A stretch of 10,448 bases of DNA from UBA8522 sp035528895 (lineage in GTDB: Bacteria > Acidobacteriota > Aminicenantia > Aminicenantales > UBA8522), in NCBI GenBank assembly GCA_035528895.1, contig DATKXS010000048.1, positions 1 through 10,448 on the forward strand, in the 5' to 3' direction. The notes under the pieces are model-generated. The model had not been told where the DNA came from. It saw only the letters and a program-made list of their open reading frames with translations, and did no database searches. A program made the translations under genes and the position numbers. Within the stretch, counting starts at the first letter, position 1. Each line of letters opens with the position of its first letter. Shown here piece by piece: positions 1 to 5,625 of this stretch.

Positions 1-252
1 CATAAGGAATTCAACCGGGCGGTCATCCAGCTGGCCAAGGAAAAGGCGGCCTTCGACCTCGTTTTCCTCGACCCCCCCTACAAGCTTCTCGAGGAACGGA
101 ATCCGCTCAAGGTCATCGAGAAAAGAAAGGTCCTCAAGAAAGGGGGGCTGATCGTGCTGCGGCATTTTTTTAAGATCGTACCCGACCAGAAATATTTCCG
201 AATCGCCAAGGCCGTGACCATCGGGGACGACACCCTGTCGTTCTTTCTCTGA
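1..252 (+). CDS. rsmD: RsmD, 16S rRNA (guanine966-N2)-methyltransferase, C-terminal part
   Basis: The gene enters from the left edge in frame 1 and ends at TGA 250-252, leaving 83 residues. RsmD methylates the N2 atom of G966 in 16S rRNA of the small ribosomal subunit using S-adenosylmethionine. The visible part has the catalytic motif DPPY in the context FDLVFLDPPYK (residues 19-29 of the fragment), where the NPPY-like loop holds the target base. It then has a GGLIVLRH strand and ends in a GDDTLSFFL tail, the usual RsmD ending (GDTxLSFY). The SAM-binding N-terminal half lies outside the window. Related N2-guanine methyltransferases share DPPY, but the closing motif favours RsmD. A hairpin with a T-tract begins about 70 bases after the stop and probably ends the transcript. 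Confidence 0.85.
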   Translation, partial: HKEFNRAVIQLAKEKAAFDLVFLDPPYKLLEERNPLKVIEKRKVLKKGGLIVLRHFFKIVPDQKYFRIAKAVTIGDDTLSFFL

Positions 253-293
253 ACGTAGCGCGCTTCCTCCCTCCTCACTAATTCCCCTCCATA

Positions 294-430
294 CTAATGT
301 AAGCGCAATGAATGATGTTGCGTTGTCATTGCGAGCGCACGAAGAAAGCGAAGCAATCTCCTTTCTTATGGTGAGATTGCTTCGTTGCTCCACTCCTCGC
401 AATGACATTTTTTTATTGCGTTACTATTAG
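294..430. repeat. MITE-like nested inverted repeat, family A copy 1
   Basis: The element has two nested sets of arms. The outer arms 294-309 and 415-430 match as inverted copies except for two single-base gaps. Inner arms are TGTCATTGCGAG (324-335) against CTCGCAATGACA (396-407), and GAAGCAATCTC (350-360) against GAGATTGCTTC (373-383), both perfect. There is no coding capacity. The TGTCATTGCGAG/GAAGCAATCTC words recall dispersed palindromes found in many environmental bacterial genomes. A shorter, diverged relative lies at 3893-4000. Calling it a non-autonomous mobile element is inference. Confidence 0.75.
324..414 (+). terminator. Probable intrinsic terminator of rsmD formed by the family A repeat
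   Basis: The inner arms of the repeat fold into a long hairpin (324-407) followed at once by seven T residues (408-414), the layout of a Rho-independent terminator on the plus strand. It begins 71 bases after the rsmD stop. The stem is long for a terminator and has internal mismatches, so efficiency is uncertain. Confidence 0.5.
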
Positions 431-520
431 CTCTTCTCTCACCCTCTCCCTGCGCTTCTTTTCCCAAGCTCTTTCCCACCCTCTCCCACACCCTCTTCCA
501 TCCAGGCAGAGGGGTTTAGA
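431..520. repeat. Pyrimidine-rich repeat remnant
   Basis: This is a C/T-rich stretch with repeated words such as CACCCTCTCCC (about 439-449 and 477-487). It resembles one arm of the family B palindromes at 1583-1626 and 9158-9243, but no matching purine arm is present here, so it looks like a decayed or half copy. No gene or clear regulatory site is visible in it. Confidence 0.4.
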
Positions 521-548
521 AACTTCCCGCCCCTTGGGGTGTATAGAC

Positions 549-600
549 CGGGGAGATAGGTAACAGGTGTTCGGAGACATAGATAACAATTTTATACTAT
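549..600. mobile_element. Possible insertion-sequence end remnant
   Basis: Two similar words, GGAGATAGGTAACA (about 552-565) and GGAGACATAGATAACA (about 573-588), stand in tandem about 20 bases apart. Tandem near-copies of this kind are common as transposase-binding sites at insertion-sequence ends, and the AGGTAACA wording recalls the ends of integrase-type elements. No transposase is present in the window. This is a weak, recall-based call. Confidence 0.25.
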
Positions 601-612
601 ATGGCGAGCGAC

Positions 613-641
613 TTGCGGGTGGAAGCGAAATCGACTAGAAT
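613..641 (+). promoter_or_regulatory. Sigma-70-type promoter for the 703-1581 gene
   Basis: A -35 box TTGCGG (613-618) is separated by 17 bases from a -10 box TAGAAT (636-641). Transcription would start near 648, giving a leader of about 55 bases. The promoter sits inside a small imperfect palindrome: ATATGGC 599-605 against GCCATAT 642-648, and TTGCGGGTG 613-621 against CGCCCGCAA 664-672 with one G-T wobble. It could therefore also bind a regulator. Confidence 0.5.
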
Positions 642-702
642 GCCATATGAAAATATCTATGAATCGCCCGCAACAAAGACGACAAAGACGATATAACCGA
701 AG

Positions 703-1581
703 ATGAAAAAAGACGACCCGGCTGAGATCCTTGCCCGGCGGGACTCCCCCCTGATAAAAGAAAAAGACATCCTCTCCGACCTGCTCGAGGAGAAAGCGAG
801 CTCGCTTTTCCTCGGCCGGTTTTCGATGACCGAAGTCCGGTCCGTCCTGGGGAAAAAGAACTTCTACCGCGAGGCCAGGGACCGCGATCTCTTGCCCCTG
901 GCCTTCGATCTCGACTCCTCCGACTATCCCGTGCAAAGGCTCCGAATCTTCCACGAAGAGAAGGACCCGGAGAAGCTTATCGTCGACCTGAAGATCCGGG
1001 AAAGCCGCCTCGCACAAAAAGACTATCTGCATCTTGATCCCCGGTTCTATGAATACGATTTTCTGATCCTCGAATGGCTGACCCTCCAGAATCCCTGCCT
1101 CGGTTTCACCCGGAAAAGGCCGCCCCTTCCCGGCCAGCAGCACCCGGGCCTCGGCTTGCGCAAGAAGGTCGTCGATATATTCCTCTATCTCGCTCGCCTC
1201 CTGCGCAAGGATGGCCTCCTGGCCTTCCCCGCTTATTTCCACAACGCCCTCCTCTTTTCTCGCTTTTTCCATTTCCTCAACCCGGAGAAGGCCGCCGAAG
1301 TCCGGGCCATCCGGAAGGCCTTTCCCGATATCCCCTTCAAGCACCTGGCCTGGATCGTCTACCTCAACTGCCTGCGGCGGGAGGACGGCAGCGTCTACGA
1401 ATGGCGAGCCGAAGAGCAGATCATCCCCCTCCGCAAAGAACTCAAAGACTACTGTGACTCCAGAGAGTACAAGCGCCAAGTCAAACAGGCCCAGCCCAAG
1501 CACCGGTTCTCGATAGACTGGGACGACTACGAGAAAAAGCTGGACGAGCTGATCAAGGCCAAGCTGGAGGATGAAAAGTAG
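703..1581 (+). CDS. Conserved-looking protein of unknown function, 292 residues
   Basis: I do not recognise a named family. The product is soluble and charged, with no signal peptide or clear membrane segment. An N-terminal region (about 1-115) mixes acidic and basic helices. A middle segment at about 125-150 reads WLTLQNPCLGFTRKRPPLPG, followed by QQHPGLGLRKKVVDIF. The Gly/Pro/His-rich stretch looks like a conserved active or binding loop, and I have an uncertain memory of similar QHPGLG segments in uncharacterised bacterial proteins. A helical part rich in Phe and Leu follows, then a Lys/Glu-rich tail. The ATG at 703 has only a weak purine-rich site (GAAG) just upstream, but it follows a good promoter and no better start lies downstream. 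Third-position GC bias matches the neighbours, supporting a real gene. It is transcribed alone; a hairpin follows 15 bases after the stop. Confidence 0.8.
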   Translation: MKKDDPAEILARRDSPLIKEKDILSDLLEEKASSLFLGRFSMTEVRSVLGKKNFYREARDRDLLPLAFDLDSSDYPVQRLRIFHEEKDPEKLIVDLKIRESRLAQKDYLHLDPRFYEYDFLILEWLTLQNPCLGFTRKRPPLPGQQHPGLGLRKKVVDIFLYLARLLRKDGLLAFPAYFHNALLFSRFFHFLNPEKAAEVRAIRKAFPDIPFKHLAWIVYLNCLRREDGSVYEWRAEEQIIPLRKELKDYCDSREYKRQVKQAQPKHRFSIDWDDYEKKLDELIKAKLEDEK

Positions 1582-1595
1582 CACCCTCACCCCGA

Positions 1596-1619
1596 CCCTC
1601 TCCCATCGAAAGGAGAGGG
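1596..1619. repeat. Family B palindrome (hairpin) downstream of the unknown gene
   Basis: CCCTCTCC (1596-1603) pairs perfectly with GGAGAGGG (1612-1619) around an eight-base loop containing CATCGA. The surrounding word, CCCATCGA followed by a purine arm and GATAAA, is shared with the hutU leader at 9222-9243, so both belong to one repeat family. It may act as a transcript end stabiliser or weak terminator for the gene ending at 1581, but no T-tract follows. Confidence 0.6.
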
Positions 1620-1634
1620 AGATAAATTCGGGTA

Positions 1635-1659
1635 ATGTCCCCATAATTTGCATGTCCCC
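1635..1659. repeat. Short direct repeat ATGTCCCC, possible family C remnant
   Basis: ATGTCCCC occurs at 1635-1642 and again at 1652-1659. The same word forms one arm of the larger inverted repeat at 8965-9076 (9026-9033). This may be a decayed half of such an element. It lies immediately upstream of the rpmE promoter. Confidence 0.3.
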
Positions 1660-1665
1660 TAGATT

Positions 1666-1693
1666 TTGAAGTGACCGGGAAATCTGGTATAAT
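1666..1693 (+). promoter_or_regulatory. Strong extended -10 promoter of the rpmE-prfA-prmC operon
   Basis: A -35 box TTGAAG (1666-1671) is followed after 16 bases by a consensus -10 box TATAAT (1688-1693), preceded by the extended -10 element TGG (1685-1687). Transcription would begin near 1700, only about 20 bases before the rpmE start, leaving room for little more than the ribosome binding site GAGGAG (1706-1711). Confidence 0.75.
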
Positions 1694-1720
1694 GAGCGGG
1701 CTGTCGAGGAGATTGTGACG

Positions 1721-1927
1721 ATGAAAAAAGGTATCCATCCCGAATACGGGGAATGCCGGGTGACCTGCGCCTGCGGCAACACCTTTCTCACCCGCTCCAC
1801 CAAGAAAGAGATCCGGGTCGAGATTTGCTCCCAGTGCCATCCGTTCTTCACGGGCAAGCAGAAGCTCATGGACAGCGCCGGCCGCGTCGAGAAGTTCAGG
1901 AAGAAATATGGCGACCGCAAAAAGTGA
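1721..1927 (+). CDS. rpmE: 50S ribosomal protein L31 (zinc-binding type)
   Basis: This 68-residue protein is a small component of the large ribosomal subunit at the central protuberance, bridging to the small subunit. It starts MKKGIHPEYGECRVTCACG and carries the cysteine pattern of the zinc-binding form: C16 and C18 (CAC), then C36 and C39 in ICSQCHPFFTGK. The HPFFTGKQK block is the family signature. ATG 1721 is chosen over the in-frame GTG 1715 because the ribosome binding site GAGGAG lies nine bases before the ATG but only three before the GTG, and the family begins MKxxIHP. The stop TGA is two bases before the prfA start, so the two are co-transcribed and probably translationally coupled. 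Zinc-type L31 is often exchanged for a zinc-free paralogue under zinc shortage; no paralogue is visible here. Confidence 0.95.
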   Translation: MKKGIHPEYGECRVTCACGNTFLTRSTKKEIRVEICSQCHPFFTGKQKLMDSAGRVEKFRKKYGDRKK

Positions 1928-1929
1928 CC

Positions 1930-3012
1930 ATGTTTTTTCAGGAACTGGAGAGCATTGAGGAAAAGTACCGCCGCCTGACCCTCGCTCTCTCCGATCCCGC
2001 CCTTCCCTCCAACCCCCAGAAATTCAAGGACGTCTCCAAGGAACGGGCGGAGCTCGAACCTCTGGTCAGAAAATACGAGGACTACAAGAAGGTCAAAAAG
2101 CACATCCGGGATTCCGAGCTCCTTCTGGCCGACAGGGAGGCCGACGCCGAGCTCCACGCCCTCGCCGAAAGCGAGCTCAGGGAGCTCTCGGAGAAGGCCG
2201 GGAAGCTCGAGGAGGAGCTCAAGATCCTGTTGCTTCCCAAGGACCCGCACGATGAGAAGAACGTCATCTTGGAGATCCGGGCCGGCGCCGGGGGCGATGA
2301 ATCCTCACTCTTCGCCCAGGACCTCTTCCGGATGTACTCCCGGTTCGCCGAGAACCGGGGCTGGCAGCTCGAGGTCATGCAGACCAGCATCTCGCCGATC
2401 GGCGGTTTCAAGGAGATTATCGTCAACATCCGGGGCAAGAACGTTTACAGCTCCCTCAAGTACGAAAGCGGCGTTCACCGCGTCCAGCGGGTCCCCCGGA
2501 CGGAAGCCTCCGGCCGCATCCACACCTCCACCGCGACCGTGGCCGTCCTCCCCGAAGCGGACGAAGTGGACGTGAAGATCGATCCCAAGGACCTGAAGGT
2601 CGAGGCGTTCGGGGCATCGGGTCCGGGAGGCCAGAACGTCAACCGCAACTACACCGCCATCCGTGTCACCCACAGGCCCTCCGGCCTCGTCGTCTCCTGT
2701 CAGGACGAAAAATCACAGTACCGCAACAAGGAAAGGGCATTGCGCATCCTGCGGTCGCGGCTCCTGGACATCGCTCAGAGCAAGCAGGACGCGGCCATCG
2801 CCCGGAGCCGCCGTTCCCAGGTCGGGACGGGGGAGAGGAGCGAGAAGATCCGGACCTACAATTTTCCCCAGTCCCGCGTCACCGACCACCGGATCAACCT
2901 CACGGTCCACAACCTCCAGGGCGTTCTCGATGGCGACCTGGGGGAGATCATCGATCAGATCATCCACCAGACCCAGGCCCGGCTGCTCGAAAGCCAGGCG
3001 GCCGCCTCCTGA
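1930..3012 (+). CDS. prfA: Peptide chain release factor 1 (RF1)
   Basis: The 360-residue product matches the usual RF1 length. RF1 recognises UAA and UAG in the ribosomal A site and triggers hydrolysis of the finished peptide. An N-terminal helical domain (about 1-105) is followed by the core beginning EIRAGAGGDES (115-125). The codon-recognition tripeptide is P189-R190-T191 (VQRVPRTEASGRIHTS), the PxT form that marks RF1 rather than the SPF of RF2; its Arg in the middle is unusual. The catalytic GGQ is at 233-235 (GPGGQNVN), and the C-terminal block TYNFPQSRVTDHRINLT (309-325) is typical. The segment after GGQ reads NRNYTAIR where many RF1 proteins have NTTDSAIR. ATG 1930 gives the standard N-terminus; no strong ribosome binding site precedes it, consistent with coupling to rpmE. 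A longer in-frame reading upstream overlaps rpmE and is not used. Confidence 0.96.
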   Translation: MFFQELESIEEKYRRLTLALSDPALPSNPQKFKDVSKERAELEPLVRKYEDYKKVKKHIRDSELLLADREADAELHALAESELRELSEKAGKLEEELKILLLPKDPHDEKNVILEIRAGAGGDESSLFAQDLFRMYSRFAENRGWQLEVMQTSISPIGGFKEIIVNIRGKNVYSSLKYESGVHRVQRVPRTEASGRIHTSTATVAVLPEADEVDVKIDPKDLKVEAFGASGPGGQNVNRNYTAIRVTHRPSGLVVSCQDEKSQYRNKERALRILRSRLLDIAQSKQDAAIARSRRSQVGTGERSEKIRTYNFPQSRVTDHRINLTVHNLQGVLDGDLGEIIDQIIHQTQARLLESQAAAS

Positions 3013-3027
3013 GATCAAGGTCGGCCG

Positions 3028-3891
3028 TTGAGCACCCTCCAGGAACTTTTCCGGAAGGGCCGAAGTCTTCTTCAGGACGTCCCGGCGCCTTCTGTCGAAG
3101 CCAAGGTTCTCCTTCTGGAGGCCACCCGGACAGGCGAGGTCGAGTGGCTGGCTTCCCCCCATCGGCTCGTTCCCAAGCGGGACGAGCTCAGGTATCGGAG
3201 GCTCATAGAGAGACGGCTCTCGGGAATCCCCCTGGCCTACATCATCGGGAGGAAAGAGTTCTGGTCGCTGTCTCTCCGCGTCCTGCCCGGCGTTCTTATC
3301 CCCCGGCCGGAGACCGAGCTCATCGTCGAGAAGGCGCTGGAGGTTGCCGGCAGCCGGAACCCGACGATTGTCGACATCGGAACGGGATGCGGAAACATCG
3401 CCCTGGCCCTGGCCAAAGAATTGCCGGGGGCCCGCATATTCGCCACCGATGTGTCGGCGAAAGCCGTTCGCAATGTGGAGCTCAATGCCCGCGATCAGCG
3501 GCTGGGGAATATGCATTTCGTCAGAGGGAGCCTGTTTTCCGCCCTCCGCGGCCTTGGCCTTGCAGGAAAGTGTGATCTTGTCGTTTCAAACCCGCCCTAC
3601 GTCTCCGCCGCCGACTGGGAGACCCTGCCCGCCGAGGTCAGGGACCATGAGCCCCGCCGGGCTCTTGTCGGCGGGAAGACTGGCCTGGAGTTTATCCTGC
3701 GCCTGGTCAAGGGTTCACCGTCCTTCCTCAAACCCGGCGGCCATCTTCTCTTCGAGGTCGGGGAGGGGCAGGTCGAGAAAGCCCTCTCCCTCTTCGACTG
3801 GCGCTGGGTGGAGATAGAGTCGTGCGCTGATTTGAGGGGCATTTCGCGAGTCATCAAAGCACGGAAGGGTGAACGCGGACCAGGGGCGTAA
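3028..3891 (+). CDS. prmC: PrmC, release-factor glutamine N5-methyltransferase
   Basis: The enzyme uses S-adenosylmethionine to methylate the glutamine of the GGQ loop in release factors, raising termination efficiency; its substrate RF1 is the gene immediately upstream. The 287-residue product has the N-terminal substrate-binding helices (about 1-85), the IPRPETE motif at 91-97, the SAM-binding loop DIGTGCGN at 116-123 and the catalytic NPPY at 188-191, which holds the target amide. The start is TTG at 3028, with an AAGG ribosome site at 3017-3020; the gap to prfA is 15 bases. The rare start may lower expression relative to prfA. The reading frame ends at TAA 3889-3891, close to a palindromic repeat. 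The rpmE-prfA-prmC order is common in bacteria. Confidence 0.93.
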   Translation: MSTLQELFRKGRSLLQDVPAPSVEAKVLLLEATRTGEVEWLASPHRLVPKRDELRYRRLIERRLSGIPLAYIIGRKEFWSLSLRVLPGVLIPRPETELIVEKALEVAGSRNPTIVDIGTGCGNIALALAKELPGARIFATDVSAKAVRNVELNARDQRLGNMHFVRGSLFSALRGLGLAGKCDLVVSNPPYVSAADWETLPAEVRDHEPRRALVGGKTGLEFILRLVKGSPSFLKPGGHLLFEVGEGQVEKALSLFDWRWVEIESCADLRGISRVIKARKGERGPGA

Positions 3892-3892
3892 T

Positions 3893-4000
3893 GGCTTATG
3901 CAATAGTATGTCACCGCGAGGAGCGAAGCGACGCGGCGATCGTGCAAACTGAGACTGCCGCGCTTCGCTCGCAGTGACATTCAGCACTAATACTTATGCC
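3893..4000. repeat. MITE-like inverted repeat, family A copy 2
   Basis: Inner arms run from TGTCAC (3909-3914) to GTGACA (3974-3979), and contain GAGCGAAGCG on the left against CGCTTCGCTC on the right, plus a GCGGC/GCCGC pair. Outer arms 3893-3908 and 3985-4000 match as inverted copies at about 11 of 16 positions. The organisation copies that of the element at 294-430 but with a diverged core. It fills the gap between the convergent prmC and HD-GYP genes and may serve as a two-way transcription end, though there is no T-tract on either side. Confidence 0.65.
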
Positions 4001-4014
4001 GACAATGCTAGCGT

Positions 4015-5118
4015 CTATTCCGGCGGCTTGCTGAACAATTCCGAAAAAGTCTCCATCGCGGGCATGATTTTCGTTGTCTCGTAGCGGATCTTTTCCCATT
4101 CCTCCAACCCGAGTGAGCAGAAGGCATCCACGACCATGGGGTCGAATTGGCTCTGCCGGTTGTCCAAGATCTCCTTTCTGGCCGTCTCGAAGTCCCGCTC
4201 CTTCCGGTAAGGACGGTGGGACGTGATGGCGTCCAGGGCATCGGCCAGGGAGAACATCCGGGCTTCGAGCGGGATGGCCTCTCCCTTCAGCCCCTTGGGA
4301 TATCCGGACCCGTCGTATTTCTCGTGGTGGTAAAGGATGACATGGCCCACTTCCTTGACCAGCTTGATCTCCCTGATCAGCCCATAGCCCAGGACGGGGT
4401 GGAGCTTGATCTTTTCCCATTCGGCGGCCGACAACGGGTCGGGTTTCTTCAGAATCGCGTCCGGGATGGCGATCTTCCCGATGTCGTGGAGAAGGGCCCC
4501 TTTACGGATATTAACCAGCGCGCCTTCGTCGGTGATCCCGACGAGCTTGGCAAGGGTCTGGCAGTACTTGGCGACGGTGATGGAGTGGCCGAACGTCTCG
4601 ACATCCCTCAGGTCCAGAGCCGTCATCAGATTCTCCAGGGTGGCCGTGTGGATCTCTTCGAGTTCCAGGGCCTTGTTCCTGTTCCTGGCCTTTTCCTGTC
4701 CCAGGAGCTTCAGATGCCGGTCGTAATCCGCATTCTCGCGGAGGAGCTTTTTCCTGGCCAGCTCGTTCTTGACCGCCGAGTAGAGGCTGCCCCAGTTGTC
4801 CGGCCCGGCGATCTGGTCGACGAGTCCCTGGTGGAGGAGCGTGATGCCTGCATCCGAGTCCTCCGGCCGAAAAAGGACGATGAGGGAAACCTGGGGAAAG
4901 GTCTTTCTCACCCGGCGGAGAAGGTCCGTCCGGGCGGCCGTGAGTCGGACAAGGCTGACCACCGCGATGGCGGGCATTTCTGGATTATTCTTCTCGGCCA
5001 GGAAGGCGGAGAGAGAACCGACCGTTCTGACATCCAGGGCCATCCGGGCCAGGAACTGGGCCGTCCGGTCCTTCCTTCCCGGGTCCTCATCTATGATGGT
5101 GATCGCCGATCGTTCCAT
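4015..5118 (-). CDS. HD-GYP domain cyclic-di-GMP phosphodiesterase with degenerate receiver
   Basis: HD-GYP enzymes hydrolyse cyclic di-GMP to GMP or pGpG in the cytoplasm. The 367-residue product has a receiver-like domain (1-120), a coiled-coil linker (about 121-160) and an HD-GYP domain (about 160-350). Metal ligands are all visible: E174 and H178 (ETFGH), H211-D212 (HDIGK), H240, H264-H265 and D293. GYP appears in DGSGYP (269-274). This set fits the three-iron type of active site. The receiver keeps the acidic start (IIDEDPG, 9-15) but has Ser at about 55 where the phospho-acceptor Asp should be, and lacks the conserved Thr and Lys, so it is probably a pseudo-receiver. The start at 5118 is chosen because AGGAG (complement of 5126-5130) lies seven bases before it; an upstream in-frame ATG at 5154 would add 12 residues without a comparable site. 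Confidence 0.92.
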   Translation of the reverse strand: MERSAITIIDEDPGRKDRTAQFLARMALDVRTVGSLSAFLAEKNNPEMPAIAVVSLVRLTAARTDLLRRVRKTFPQVSLIVLFRPEDSDAGITLLHQGLVDQIAGPDNWGSLYSAVKNELARKKLLRENADYDRHLKLLGQEKARNRNKALELEEIHTATLENLMTALDLRDVETFGHSITVAKYCQTLAKLVGITDEGALVNIRKGALLHDIGKIAIPDAILKKPDPLSAAEWEKIKLHPVLGYGLIREIKLVKEVGHVILYHHEKYDGSGYPKGLKGEAIPLEARMFSLADALDAITSHRPYRKERDFETARKEILDNRQSQFDPMVVDAFCSLGLEEWEKIRYETTKIMPAMETFSELFSKPPE

Positions 5119-5169
5119 GCCCGCGCTCCTTTCCCCGCCAGATGTCGCTTCCATTTTCCCGACGTCCCT

Positions 5170-5198
5170 TTATAATACATTCCTTATTGCAAGTGCAA
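5170..5198 (-). promoter_or_regulatory. Probable promoter of the HD-GYP gene
   Basis: On the minus strand a -35 box TTGCAC (5193-5198) and a -10-like TTATAA (5170-5175) are 17 bases apart. Transcription would start near 5163, leaving a leader of about 45 bases. The -10 box is only a moderate match. Confidence 0.45.
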
Positions 5199-5220
5199 GA
5201 AAATAATCCGCAAACAAAAT

Positions 5221-5292
5221 GGGGACGTTCCCCAAAGGGACACCTTTGCTAGTTCAGGGGGAACAAAGGGTGTCCCTTTGGGGAACGTCCCC
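5221..5292. repeat. Near-perfect long inverted repeat, family C (GGGGACGTTCCCC)
   Basis: The left arm 5221-5248 and right arm 5264-5292 are inverted copies over 28-29 bases, differing by a single inserted C, with a loop of about 15 bases. Each arm holds the word GGGGACGTTCCCC followed by AAAGGGACAC. Such short near-perfect palindromes are typical of REP-like elements moved in trans by REP-associated tyrosine transposases; that link is inference. It lies between the divergent promoters of the HD-GYP and coiled-coil genes. Confidence 0.8.
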
Positions 5293-5497
5293 GATTTCTT
5301 TCGTCTCCGATTTCTTTCTCGCCGGGCATGGGGATTCCGTCTCATCGTTTAGGGTGAGCGCAGAAGGGCAAAATTACCCCCGAGAATCGCCCGGAGAGGT
5401 GATTGTCAGCCCGGCCGGGCTCTGACACACTATGGCCATGAACGCGATGAAAGCCCTGTCCTCTAGGCCGTTCCTGACGGGATTGGGTCTGGGCCTC
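5293..5497. other. Non-coding stretch with one GC-rich hairpin
   Basis: This part of the divergent gap has no convincing gene. The clearest structure is a hairpin at 5405-5426, where GTCAG pairs with CTGAC around a self-complementary CCCGGCCGGG core; no T-tract follows. Short open frames across it lack ribosome binding sites. I see no match to a riboswitch class I know. Confidence 0.4.
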
Positions 5498-5526
5498 TTG
5501 ACAGTCTGCTTGGCTGGTGTTAAGAT
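5498..5526 (+). promoter_or_regulatory. Strong promoter of the coiled-coil gene
   Basis: A consensus -35 box TTGACA (5498-5503) is followed after exactly 17 bases by -10 TAAGAT (5521-5526), with an extended -10 TGT at 5518-5520. Transcription would start near 5533, leaving a leader of about 93 bases before the start codon. Confidence 0.7.
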
Positions 5527-5532
5527 AAAGAA

Positions 5533-5617
5533 AAAGAACAAGTTACCTAACCTCGGCGTCGTCCCACCCGCCGGTAAGAGGAAGGCTTGGATAGGTGACG
5601 GGTATCGAAGAAAAGGA
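5533..5617 (+). promoter_or_regulatory. Possibly structured leader and ribosome binding site of the coiled-coil gene
   Basis: CCTC (5551-5554) can pair with GAGG (5578-5581), and GGCG (5555-5558) with CGCC (5569-5572), leaving a ten-base loop. Loop bases CACC (5565-5568) and CGT (5560-5562) can pair with GGTG (5594-5597) and ACG (5598-5600), making a possible H-type pseudoknot. The ribosome site AAAGGAG lies just after at 5611-5617. Short pairings of this kind can occur by chance, and no known riboswitch consensus was recognised. Confidence 0.3.
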
Positions 5618-5625
5618 GAATGGAG

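Noticed and set aside
601..696. Tiny open frame of 31 codons ending just before the unknown gene
   Set aside because: It has no ribosome binding site, contains the inferred promoter of the next gene and matches no protein I recognise.
1753..1929. N-terminal extension of release factor 1
   Set aside because: The in-frame extension overlaps rpmE completely, and RF1 beginning at 1930 already has the standard 360-residue length.
592..2250. Long minus-strand open frame of 552 codons
   Set aside because: It lies opposite the unknown gene, rpmE and the start of prfA. Its product is a low-complexity Leu/Val/Gly-rich shadow typical of antisense frames in GC-rich genes.
4147..5175. Plus-strand open frame of 342 codons
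   Set aside because: It is the antisense shadow of the HD-GYP gene, whose catalytic motifs are all on the other strand.
5219..5425. Open frame of 68 codons
   Set aside because: It runs through the perfect inverted repeat and has no ribosome binding site.
5330..5430. Possible riboswitch in the divergent gap
   Set aside because: I compared it by eye with glycine, fluoride, c-di-GMP and tetrahydrofolate classes and found only scattered short word matches with no full consensus.
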